DNA of 18,091 bases, taken from contig ONOZ01000218.1 in the NCBI GenBank assembly GCA_900319595.1, forward strand, positions 1 to 18,091. Direction: 5' to 3'. The stretch is from an uncultured Bacteroidales bacterium (GTDB lineage Bacteria > Bacteroidota > Bacteroidia > Bacteroidales > P3). Below are positions 7,932 through 14,320 of the stretch, in pieces. A program made the position numbers and the translations under genes. A model generated the notes under the pieces. The model was not told the DNA's origin. It ran no database searches and saw only the letters and a program-made list of their open reading frames with translations. Numbering within the stretch: position 1 is the first letter of the stretch; each line of letters opens with the position of its first letter.

Positions 7932-9581
7932 ATGGAAGAAAAAATGTTTTGCTTTCAATGTCAGGAAGCAGCAAAGGGAATAGGTTGCACTATTAAGGGT
8001 GTTTGCGGTAAGAATTCTGACACTTCAACTTACTTAGATTTGTTGTTGTCTGTCGAAAGAGGCGTTGGAACAATCCAAAATGAGTTGATAAAGAACGGAA
8101 TTGAGAGTTCAAAAGAAGTAGATGATTTTTTGGTTGATGGACTTTTCGCATCAATCTCATGTGCTAACTTTGACGATAAAGCAATTGTGAAAAAAGTTGA
8201 AAAAGGTTTGATGATAAAATCACAACTTTTGAAAATAGCGAGCGAAAATAACATCTCTTTACCTGATTATCAAGAAATAATTTGGCAGGGAGAGAAAGAG
8301 GATTTTTATAATGAGGGACGCAGAGAGTGTATTCTAAGAAACGAAAACGAAGACTTGCGTTCAATGAAAGAAATCATAATATTAGGACTCAAAGGTATGG
8401 CAGCGTATTATGAACATGCCTCTCGTTTGGGTTATATCAATAAAGAAATTATGAATTTTACATGTGAGGCTTTGGCTTTGATAAGTAATCCGAACGCTAC
8501 GATGGAAGAACTTTATAGTATGACAATGCAAACAGGTAAATTCGGAGTTGCGGCTATGGAATTGTTGGATAAAGCGAATACTTCTACTTATGGCAATCCT
8601 CAAATCACAAAAGTGAATATTGGAGTGGGAAATCGTCCAGGTATTCTCATAACAGGACACGACTTAAAGGACATAGAACAACTTCTAATTCAGACAAAAG
8701 ATGAGGGAATTGACATTTACACTCACGGAGAAATGCTACCGGCACACTATTATCCGATGTTAAAAAAATATCCTCACTTAGTAGGCAATTACGGTAACGC
8801 TTGGTGGAAACAAAAAGAGGAATTTGCGATGTTCAATGGTCCAATCATTTTCACAACTAATTGTATCGTTCCGCCATTGCCTGACGCTAATTACAAGGAC
8901 AGAGTATTTACGACAAATTCTACGGGATATCCGGGCTGGAAACACATAGAGGCTGACGCAAATGGAGTAAAGGATTTTTCGGAAGTAATAAAGATTGCAA
9001 AGACGTGCCAACCTCCTACAGCAATTGAGCAAGGCGAGATAATAGGTGGCTTTGCCCATAATCAGGTTTTTGAATTGGCAGAAGCGGTTGTTGAGAATAT
9101 TAAGAACGGAAATATAAAGAAATTCTTTGTTATGAGTGGTTGTGATGGTAGAATGGCGTCTCGTTCTTATTACAAGGAATTTGCAGAAAATCTTCCTAAG
9201 GATACGATAATTCTTACCTCAGGTTGTGCGAAGTATAAATACAATAAATTAAACTTAGGTGAGATAAACGGAATTCCACGAGTGTTAGACGCTGGCCAAT
9301 GTAACGATTCGTATTCTTGGGTTTTGGTAGCACTAAAACTACAAGAGATATTCGGTTTGGCAAGTGTGAATGAATTGCCGATCGTCTTCAATATAGCGTG
9401 GTATGAACAGAAAGCAGTAATTGTTTTGTTGGCTTTATTGTATTTAGGAGTGAAAAACATTCACGTAGGTCCGACATTGCCGGCATTTATGAGCCAAAAC
9501 GTTATCAAGATTCTGAATGAACAATTCGGATTAGACACAATAACAACCGTAGAAGAGGATTTGAAAAAGTTTTTAGAATAA
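7932..9581 (+). CDS. hcp: Hydroxylamine reductase / hybrid-cluster protein (class I)
   Basis: 549-aa cytoplasmic iron-sulfur protein. Members reduce hydroxylamine and, more relevantly in vivo, reduce or handle nitric oxide in anaerobes. The N-terminal cysteines Cys7, Cys10, Cys19 and Cys25 have the spacing C-x2-C-x8-C-x5-C of class I Hcp, which carries a [4Fe-4S] cluster in strict anaerobes such as Desulfovibrio; the E. coli class has wider spacing. All seven expected ligands of the hybrid Fe-S-O cluster can be placed: His243 (TGHD), Glu267 (HGEMLP), Cys311 (TTNCIVPP), Cys404 (SGCDGR, the persulfide Cys), Cys432 (SGCAKYK), Cys457 (DAGQCNDS) and Glu492 (WYEQKA). No separate hcr reductase gene is adjacent, as is common in strict anaerobes. 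Its promoter carries a Crp/Fnr palindrome shared with the divergent regulator. A long hairpin ends the gene. Confidence 0.97.
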   Translation: MEEKMFCFQCQEAAKGIGCTIKGVCGKNSDTSTYLDLLLSVERGVGTIQNELIKNGIESSKEVDDFLVDGLFASISCANFDDKAIVKKVEKGLMIKSQLLKIASENNISLPDYQEIIWQGEKEDFYNEGRRECILRNENEDLRSMKEIIILGLKGMAAYYEHASRLGYINKEIMNFTCEALALISNPNATMEELYSMTMQTGKFGVAAMELLDKANTSTYGNPQITKVNIGVGNRPGILITGHDLKDIEQLLIQTKDEGIDIYTHGEMLPAHYYPMLKKYPHLVGNYGNAWWKQKEEFAMFNGPIIFTTNCIVPPLPDANYKDRVFTTNSTGYPGWKHIEADANGVKDFSEVIKIAKTCQPPTAIEQGEIIGGFAHNQVFELAEAVVENIKNGNIKKFFVMSGCDGRMASRSYYKEFAENLPKDTIILTSGCAKYKYNKLNLGEINGIPRVLDAGQCNDSYSWVLVALKLQEIFGLASVNELPIVFNIAWYEQKAVIVLLALLYLGVKNIHVGPTLPAFMSQNVIKILNEQFGLDTITTVEEDLKKFLE

Positions 9582-9596
9582 AGACATTAACAAACC

Positions 9597-9662
9597 GCCG
9601 AAAGAAAAAATTCTTCTTTGAGAACAATTTAATATTCTCAAAAAAGAATTTTTTCTTTCGGC
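9597..9662. terminator. Long bidirectional hairpin terminator between hcp and dapD
   Basis: The arms 9597-9624 and 9635-9662 pair over 28 positions with a single C/A mismatch; the outer 19 bp, beginning GCCGAAAGAAAAAATTCTT, are perfectly complementary. The loop is 10 nt. The plus-strand side is followed by ATTTTATTTATTT, a fair U-tract for hcp; the minus-strand side (after dapD) is less U-rich. It lies 15 nt after the hcp stop and 31 nt beyond the dapD stop, so it probably serves both converging genes. Confidence 0.85.
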
Positions 9663-9693
9663 ATTTTATTTATTTGAAGTAATAATTCGCTAA

Positions 9694-10497
9694 TTAGAAT
9701 AGTCGCAAGGCGTCATTTAAACTTGTCTTTTTGTCCGTGCTTTCTTTTCTTTGTCCAATAATCAAAGCACAATTGACATTATAATCCCCGCTTGGAAAGT
9801 GTTTTACATAACTTCCCGGTACGACAACCGAATTTTTGGGAACAATACCTTGATATACAACCTCTTTATCTCCCGTTACGTCAATGATTTTCGTAGATGA
9901 GGTAATAGTTACACCTGCACCCAAAACAGCACCTTCACAAATTCTCGCACCCTCAACAACTATGCAACGCGAACCTATAAAACAATTATCTTCTACAATA
10001 ACAGGTTTGGCTCCAACGGGTTCTAATACTCCGCCAATGCCAACTCCTCCAGCCAAATGTACATTCTTGCCAATTTGTGCAGCACTTCCTACCGTTGCCC
10101 ACGTATCTACCATTGTTCCTTCATCAACATAGGCACCTATATTGACAAAGGAGGGCATCAATATCACATTTTTACCTAAATAAGAACCAAAGCGAGCAAT
10201 TGCACCAGGCACAACTCTAACACCCCATTGCAAATAATCTCTTTTCAATGGCACTTTATCGGCATATTCTATATCTCCGCTGTGCATTTCTTTGACTTTG
10301 TTTATTGCAAAATACAAAATAATAGCCTTTTGTACCCAATCATTTACTTGCCAATCATTATCTATTTTCTCTGCTACGCGTACTTCTCCACGGTTCAATA
10401 AAGATATTGTATCGTTTATATCATTCACAACTTCTCTTTCTTGTAACAACGAGCGGTCTTGCCATGCCTTTTCAATTAAATCTGTATTTACTAACAT
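9694..10497 (-). CDS. dapD: 2,3,4,5-tetrahydropyridine-2,6-dicarboxylate N-succinyltransferase
   Basis: Transfers succinate from succinyl-CoA to tetrahydrodipicolinate in the succinylase branch of meso-diaminopimelate/lysine synthesis, so it supplies peptidoglycan and protein synthesis. The 267-aa length is near normal for the trimeric enzyme. The N-terminal helical part covers residues ~1-100, with GVRVVPGAIARFGSYLG at the entry to the left-handed beta helix. That region is built of hexapeptide repeats (LMPSFVNIGAYVDEGTMVDT, VGSAAQIGKNVHLAGGVGIG, VEDNCFIGSRCIVVEGARI) and holds the catalytic Asp within MVDTWATVGS. A short C-terminal strand and tail follow. The ATG at 10497 is about 55 nt downstream of a good -7 box. 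The gene stands alone, convergent with hcp and divergent from the small membrane-protein operon. Its presence implies the succinylase route rather than DapL or Ddh alone. Confidence 0.95.
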   Translation of the reverse strand: MLVNTDLIEKAWQDRSLLQEREVVNDINDTISLLNRGEVRVAEKIDNDWQVNDWVQKAIILYFAINKVKEMHSGDIEYADKVPLKRDYLQWGVRVVPGAIARFGSYLGKNVILMPSFVNIGAYVDEGTMVDTWATVGSAAQIGKNVHLAGGVGIGGVLEPVGAKPVIVEDNCFIGSRCIVVEGARICEGAVLGAGVTITSSTKIIDVTGDKEVVYQGIVPKNSVVVPGSYVKHFPSGDYNVNCALIIGQRKESTDKKTSLNDALRLF

Positions 10498-10557
10498 AAT
10501 CGTCTAAAAGTTTTTATTATCAAATGAATATACAATCATTTTTATTATATATTGTTG

Positions 10558-10565
10558 CAAAGATA
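10558..10565 (-). promoter_or_regulatory. -7 box of the dapD promoter
   Basis: On the minus strand the bases read TATCTTTG followed by C, an exact TAnnTTTG element identical to the plus-strand box 76 bp away at 10641. The predicted start is near 10554, leaving a 5' leader of about 55 nt. The -33 region is A/T-only and shows no clear TTTG. Confidence 0.55.
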
Positions 10566-10590
10566 GGAAAATAATTATAAATAAATGTAT

Positions 10591-10648
10591 AAAAAATAAA
10601 AAAAATAGCAAAAAAGTTGTCAAATATAGGAAATTATTTATATCTTTG
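10591..10648 (+). promoter_or_regulatory. Promoter of the small membrane-protein operon, with A-tract element
   Basis: The -7 box TATCTTTG is at 10641-10648 and a -33 GTTG at 10616-10619, 21 bp apart. Immediately upstream, 10591-10619 is an A-tract block ending TAGCAAAAAAGTTG, nearly identical (one A fewer) to the block in front of the T9SS protein gene at 11159; such A-tracts can act as UP-like elements. The predicted start near 10652 gives a 5' leader of about 5 nt. Confidence 0.65.
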
Positions 10649-10656
10649 CAAAGTGT

Positions 10657-10854
10657 ATGGAAAAATTGAAAAACGAATTAGGTAAATGGTTTATGGATAT
10701 ATCAAAGTATATCCTGACAGCCTTTTTATTAACCACTTTATTTAGTGAGCTAAAAGAATGGTCGGCAGTGGTATATATTATAACAACTGTTGCTGTCATA
10801 GTGTTTTTAGTAGTAGGGTTATTCTTAATAAACAATAAAAAACGAAAGGAGTAA
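10657..10854 (+). CDS. Small two-helix membrane protein (DUF6722-like), 65 aa
   Basis: A short amphipathic N-terminus (MEKLKNELGKWFMDISKY) is followed by two hydrophobic segments, roughly residues 18-30 and 37-58, and a basic tail NNKKRKE, so an inner-membrane protein with two short helices is likely. The pattern LGKWF-DI-KY-TA near the start resembles the small Bacteroidota family DUF6722 as I remember it; no function is known for that family. Coding status is supported by the strong promoter directly upstream, by the in-phase partner gene 4 nt downstream and by normal codon use. The ATG lies only 9 nt after the -7 box, so the mRNA may be nearly leaderless. The antisense frame over the same bases is a shadow. 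Confidence 0.72.
   Translation: MEKLKNELGKWFMDISKYILTAFLLTTLFSELKEWSAVVYIITTVAVIVFLVVGLFLINNKKRKE
10845..10851 (+). promoter_or_regulatory. Strong Shine-Dalgarno of the 35-aa small protein
   Basis: AAAGGAG ends 7 nt before the ATG at 10859 and overlaps the last codons of the upstream small gene. Clear Shine-Dalgarno sequences are unusual in Bacteroidota and most genes of this window lack one, so the site is good evidence that the short downstream frame is translated and that the pair is coupled. Confidence 0.7.
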
Positions 10855-10858
10855 AGAA

Positions 10859-10966
10859 ATGGTAGGTTACATTAGTGTATTATGTGTTTTAATGGCTTTT
10901 GCTATTGGTAGTCTTTTGTATTTCTTTATACAAGACAAGAAACAGAACACATTGAAAGAAAACTAA
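10859..10966 (+). CDS. Single-pass membrane microprotein, 35 aa
   Basis: Short frame: ATG, 35 codons, TAA. The first ~24 residues (MVGYISVLCVLMAFAIGSLL then YFF) make one transmembrane helix, and the rest IQDKKQNTLKEN is polar and charged, so N-out or tail-anchored insertion is plausible. I do not recognise the family. The evidence for expression is the AAAGGAG ribosome-binding site with 7-nt spacing, the 4-nt gap from the preceding membrane protein and the shared promoter. The hydrophobic-then-charged layout is that of regulatory or accessory microproteins such as small subunits of membrane complexes, but no partner is visible apart from the neighbour. Confidence 0.6.
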   Translation: MVGYISVLCVLMAFAIGSLLYFFIQDKKQNTLKEN

Positions 10967-11032
10967 CTAATTAAATAAGTTTATAAAGGTTCTATAAATA
11001 TGGGACGCTTGTTTTGGGGAGTGTAAATATAC

Positions 11033-11090
11033 AAAAAAATAAAAAAAAATAGCAAAAAAGTTGCAGGTAATAAAAAAAGTTGTATATTTG
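11033..11090 (+). promoter_or_regulatory. Promoter of the first T9SS protein gene, with the same A-tract element
   Basis: The -7 box TATATTTG is at 11083-11090 and a -33 GTTG at 11060-11063, 19 bp apart. The block 11033-11063 ends in the same TAGCAAAAAAGTTG found before the small-protein operon. The predicted start near 11094 gives a 5' leader of about 64 nt that is A-rich and unstructured. The stretch 10967-11032 upstream shows no clear hairpin. Confidence 0.68.
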
Positions 11091-11158
11091 CAATTCGGAA
11101 AGTAGAAATAATAGAAAGCAAAGAATAAAGTTATTAACAATTTAAAATTTTAAGAAAA

Positions 11159-11959
11159 ATGAAAAAACTTACATTATTAGCCCTTTCATTGGGTATGACA
11201 TTCGGTGTTTTTGCACAGAAATTCCAATTCGCAGGAGAGGCAACTCCTATGGATTTATCAAATGCACACAAAGCAGTTGCAGTTAAAGCAGACGCTGCTA
11301 AAGTTATTTTGACAGTTACCGATTTTGTTGGTGATGATGCAAAAATTGGTTGGACATTTGAGGGCGATACAACAGGTGGTATAATGTTTATTGGACTTTT
11401 TGAACGAGAACTAGATGGTTCGAAACAGGAAATTGCATCTGCTGTTTTACAGGAGCTACTTAGAGGAGGAGGTTACTGGCCTTTTGAGCAAAAACTTCAA
11501 AACATAAGTGAACTGTTTAGTAACAAACAGACTGGTGAAAAAACTTATTTAGATGAAGGTACAACTTACAGTTTATGGATTGCGATTGGAAATGAAGCAT
11601 TTGCAAACAACTCTTCTTCTGGAGCAGATATGAATTGGGCATATTGCAACTTCACTGGCGAGGGTGTAGTTTCTGAGGGTGCTTTAGGACTTAAAGACTT
11701 TCAAGGTGTTGGTATAAATGCTGCATCTATTGTAGTAACTAACGTTTATCCTAACCCAACAGCAGATAAAGTTACAATAACTGCTGCTTCTAAAATCAAT
11801 TCATTAGAGGTTGTTAATGCATTAGGTCAAGTTGTTTATACAATGGACGTAAATGACCAAACTGCTACATTATACACTGATTCTTTTGCTAAAGGTACTT
11901 ACGTAGTTCGTTTGAATACAGAATTAGGTCAAGCAACTAGCAAATTATACGTTAGATAA
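11159..11959 (+). CDS. Secreted protein with T9SS C-terminal sorting domain, single-unit form
   Basis: 266 aa. Residues 1-20 are a signal peptide (MKKLTLLALSLGMTFGVFAQ). Residues ~48-168 form one beta-rich unit that looks fibronectin/Ig-like: a strand-rich start TVTDFVGDDAKIGW, a helical insertion with ASAVLQELL, then EGTTYSLWIAIGN and a closing FTGEG. Residues ~190-266 are a type A T9SS sorting domain (Por_Secre_tail type) with NVYPNPTADKVTI, EVVNALGQVVY and FAKGTYVVRL. In this system the tail directs passage through the outer membrane and is usually cleaved, with the cargo released or attached to surface lipopolysaccharide. The function of the middle unit is unknown. The next gene encodes a four-unit relative with an almost superimposable signal peptide and tail. 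Confidence 0.85.
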   Translation: MKKLTLLALSLGMTFGVFAQKFQFAGEATPMDLSNAHKAVAVKADAAKVILTVTDFVGDDAKIGWTFEGDTTGGIMFIGLFERELDGSKQEIASAVLQELLRGGGYWPFEQKLQNISELFSNKQTGEKTYLDEGTTYSLWIAIGNEAFANNSSSGADMNWAYCNFTGEGVVSEGALGLKDFQGVGINAASIVVTNVYPNPTADKVTITAASKINSLEVVNALGQVVYTMDVNDQTATLYTDSFAKGTYVVRLNTELGQATSKLYVR

Positions 11960-11990
11960 GAGAAAATAGAATTTTAAATAATTCATTGAA

Positions 11991-12034
11991 AAATAGGGAA
12001 TTGTGAAAAAAAACAATTTCCTATTTGTTTTTTA
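11991..12034 (+). terminator. Intrinsic terminator after the first T9SS gene
   Basis: The arms AAATAGGGAATTGT (11991-12004) and ACAATTTCCTATTT (12013-12026) pair over 14 bp with one G-U wobble around an 8-nt A-rich loop, followed by GTTTTTTATTAT. It lies about 30 nt after the stop, so this gene and the next are separate transcription units. Confidence 0.85.
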
Positions 12035-12069
12035 TTATACTTTTCTGATGTGGTATAGATAAAAAGTTA

Positions 12070-12077
12070 TACATTTG
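12070..12077 (+). promoter_or_regulatory. -7 box of the second T9SS protein gene
   Basis: TACATTTG followed by C matches TAnnTTTG. The start would be near 12081, leaving a leader of about 120 nt that holds no recognisable riboswitch. The -33 region has only a poor match (ATGTGG around 12048-12053), and the A-tract block of the neighbouring promoters is absent. Confidence 0.5.
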
Positions 12078-12201
12078 CATATTGAAGCGTATGATATGAG
12101 GTATTTCAAACGGAATATTGGAGTGCTGACTCGTCGTAACATGTAAATGAATAAGAAAAGTTTAATAAATACAAATTAACACATTAAAGAACAAACAAAA
12201 C

Positions 12202-14091
12202 ATGAAAAGATTAGCATTATTTGTCCTAACATTAGGACTTGCATTCGGAGTGTTTGCACAACGTGTAGAAATGCGTTTGGCAAAGAATGACACAAAAACA
12301 TTGCAAACAGAAATTCAAAAACACAACGCAGAAAAGGGATTATTAGTTCCTACTACTGTAACAAAATCTTCTAAATACTTATCTGTAAAGGCAGCAGGTT
12401 GTACAATAACAGATATATCGACAGTTGAAGATGAAGAAGAAATTGGAAATTTTACAGTAACCTACACTTTAACTCCTAACCAAGGTACAGGCTTTTTTGC
12501 GAGAGCTTTAAAAACATCTCAATTGGATACTTTGACAGACGAAGATTTGAAAGAAGAAGTTATGAAAGAATTGAGATGGTGGCAAGATCTTTATGCATAT
12601 TTTGGTGAGGTGTATGATGAAAGTGAGTTTTGGAAAACAGAAGGTGGTGAGATGGAATTACCAAATTTGAAAGGTAAAACACAATATACTATTGTTGTTA
12701 TGTGCGTCGATCCTACAGATACTGTTATAGTAAAAGAAAACTTTACAACTCCTTCTTCTAAGCTTTCAGGTGAGCCTACTATGACTGTTTGTGAAGTTAA
12801 AGATATTGCAACCACAAATGCTTATTTGGAAGTACAAAAAGGCCCACAAACTGCTTATTATTATCTAATATATCAAGAAACTGCTCGTTGGCAAGAGGAA
12901 GGTATAGTAACAGATGAAGACGTTATTGCAGACGTTACTAAAAATGAATATGATTACCATAAATATAGAGAAGATTCAACTTGGGAGATAGGTGATGACG
13001 ATATTACAAATACTTATTCTCTTACTCCTAATACAGAATATACTTTGTATTTGGTTGCCTGCAACGGAAACGGTGATATGTCAGCACCTATCAAGAAAGT
13101 ATTCACTACTAAGGGATCAGAACAATCAGGCGAGGCTGGTTTTGACGTTTGCGAACTAAAAGATATAGTATCACACAAAGCATATATAGAGGTTAAGCAA
13201 AACGACCAAACGGGATACTATAATCTAATATTTGGTATTTCGGATACTCTTGCTGCACACAATTTAGATTCAGAAGATTCTGTAGTTGCTCATGTTGAAA
13301 ACTATAATGTACCAAAATATACCCAAGATACAACTTGGATGTTAGGTGATGACGATCTTGCATCAAGTTATGCTCTTATTCCTAATACAAAATATACAGT
13401 TTGGGCAGTACCTTTCAATGGAAACAAAGAAGTTGGTAAGGTATTTACTAAAGAATTTACAACTCCTTCGTCTGAACTAAGTGGTGTTGCAACATTCAGA
13501 ACTATGGAAGTAGAAGTTTTGAGTGACACAAGTGCAAATGTGGAATTTGAAAAAGGCGACCAAACTGCTTATTTCCATTACTTTGAAGATCCAAAAGATA
13601 CTTTATTGAAGTATAACCAATATGAATTAGCAGGTGCATTGGAGTGGTTACAAGAGCTTATTGACTACTATGAGAGAAATGGTTATGATTACCCTTCCTT
13701 TAGTATAGATACTACCATTACACTTGGAGAAGATTATGCTTTAGCAAAAGGTACTACATATGTTGTTTGGGGATTCCCTTTTAATGGTAACAAAGAACTT
13801 GGCGAGGCTAAGAGAGTTGAATTTACAACAGAGGGTGTAGGTTTAGCAAAAATAGATTTCACTGCTGTAAATGTATATCCTAACCCTGCAACAGACAAAG
13901 TTGTAATTACATCTAAGAAAACTATCAAAAATATAGAAATAGTTAATACTTTAGGACAAGTTGTTTATTCTAAAAATGCCAATTCAGATAATGTTAGCAT
14001 AGATGTTGCTAAATTTGATAGAGGCAACTACTTTGTAAAGGTAACGACTATTGATAACATGATAACTGCACAGCAAGTAGTTGTTAAATAG
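12202..14091 (+). CDS. Secreted T9SS protein with four beta-sandwich-like repeats
   Basis: 629 aa. Residues 1-20 are a signal peptide (MKRLALFVLTLGLAFGVFAQ). Four related units follow at about 66-183, 190-303, 310-421 and 428-543. Units 2-4 begin SGE/SGV, contain (K/N)(G/D)xQTAYY-like strands, the acidic turn (W-IGDDD or LGEDYA) and the strand pair PNTxYTxxxxxxNGN, and close with FTT. This is the layout of fibronectin type III-like sandwiches with a variable helical insertion. Residues ~553-629 are a type A T9SS tail (NVYPNPATDKVVI, EIVNTLGQVVYS, FDRGNYFVKV). A surface or extracellular role such as adhesion or a structural stalk is plausible; no catalytic motif is seen. The protein is very acidic in the units. 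It is a clear relative of the 266-aa protein just upstream, so unit gain or loss has probably occurred. Confidence 0.85.
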   Translation: MKRLALFVLTLGLAFGVFAQRVEMRLAKNDTKTLQTEIQKHNAEKGLLVPTTVTKSSKYLSVKAAGCTITDISTVEDEEEIGNFTVTYTLTPNQGTGFFARALKTSQLDTLTDEDLKEEVMKELRWWQDLYAYFGEVYDESEFWKTEGGEMELPNLKGKTQYTIVVMCVDPTDTVIVKENFTTPSSKLSGEPTMTVCEVKDIATTNAYLEVQKGPQTAYYYLIYQETARWQEEGIVTDEDVIADVTKNEYDYHKYREDSTWEIGDDDITNTYSLTPNTEYTLYLVACNGNGDMSAPIKKVFTTKGSEQSGEAGFDVCELKDIVSHKAYIEVKQNDQTGYYNLIFGISDTLAAHNLDSEDSVVAHVENYNVPKYTQDTTWMLGDDDLASSYALIPNTKYTVWAVPFNGNKEVGKVFTKEFTTPSSELSGVATFRTMEVEVLSDTSANVEFEKGDQTAYFHYFEDPKDTLLKYNQYELAGALEWLQELIDYYERNGYDYPSFSIDTTITLGEDYALAKGTTYVVWGFPFNGNKELGEAKRVEFTTEGVGLAKIDFTAVNVYPNPATDKVVITSKKTIKNIEIVNTLGQVVYSKNANSDNVSIDVAKFDRGNYFVKVTTIDNMITAQQVVVK

Positions 14092-14128
14092 AAATAGTAT
14101 AATTTATTCGTTAAAACAAGTTTTTTTT

Positions 14129-14167
14129 GATTGGGGAATTGCAATATATTTCCCAATCTTTTTTTTA
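14129..14167 (+). terminator. Intrinsic terminator after the four-unit T9SS gene
   Basis: The arms GATTGGGGAA (14129-14138) and TTTCCCAATC (14149-14158) pair over 10 bp with one G-U wobble around a 10-nt loop, followed by eight or more T. It lies about 38 nt after the stop codon. Confidence 0.85.
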
Positions 14168-14250
14168 TTGTAACATTGTTGAAAAATACTAAAATATACC
14201 TTTTTTGAATCATAAATTTAAATAAATTAGGATATTTATAAAAAAAAGAT

Positions 14251-14258
14251 TACTTTTG
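14251..14258 (+). promoter_or_regulatory. -7 box of the argS promoter
   Basis: TACTTTTG followed by CA matches TAnnTTTG and lies 63 nt before the argS ATG, downstream of the preceding terminator. No distinct -33 TTTG is seen. The leader is about 58 nt without obvious T-box or attenuator structure. Confidence 0.55.
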
Positions 14259-14320
14259 CAAAAAAATATTGAAAGGTTTTTATAGTTTGCTATAAATTTA
14301 GAAATGAAACATTTTGAATT

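Noticed and set aside
12949..13845. Possible DNA-level tandem repeat within the four-unit T9SS gene
   Set aside because: The units are similar only at the protein level; nucleotide identity is low, so this is old divergence and not a recent or phase-variable repeat array.
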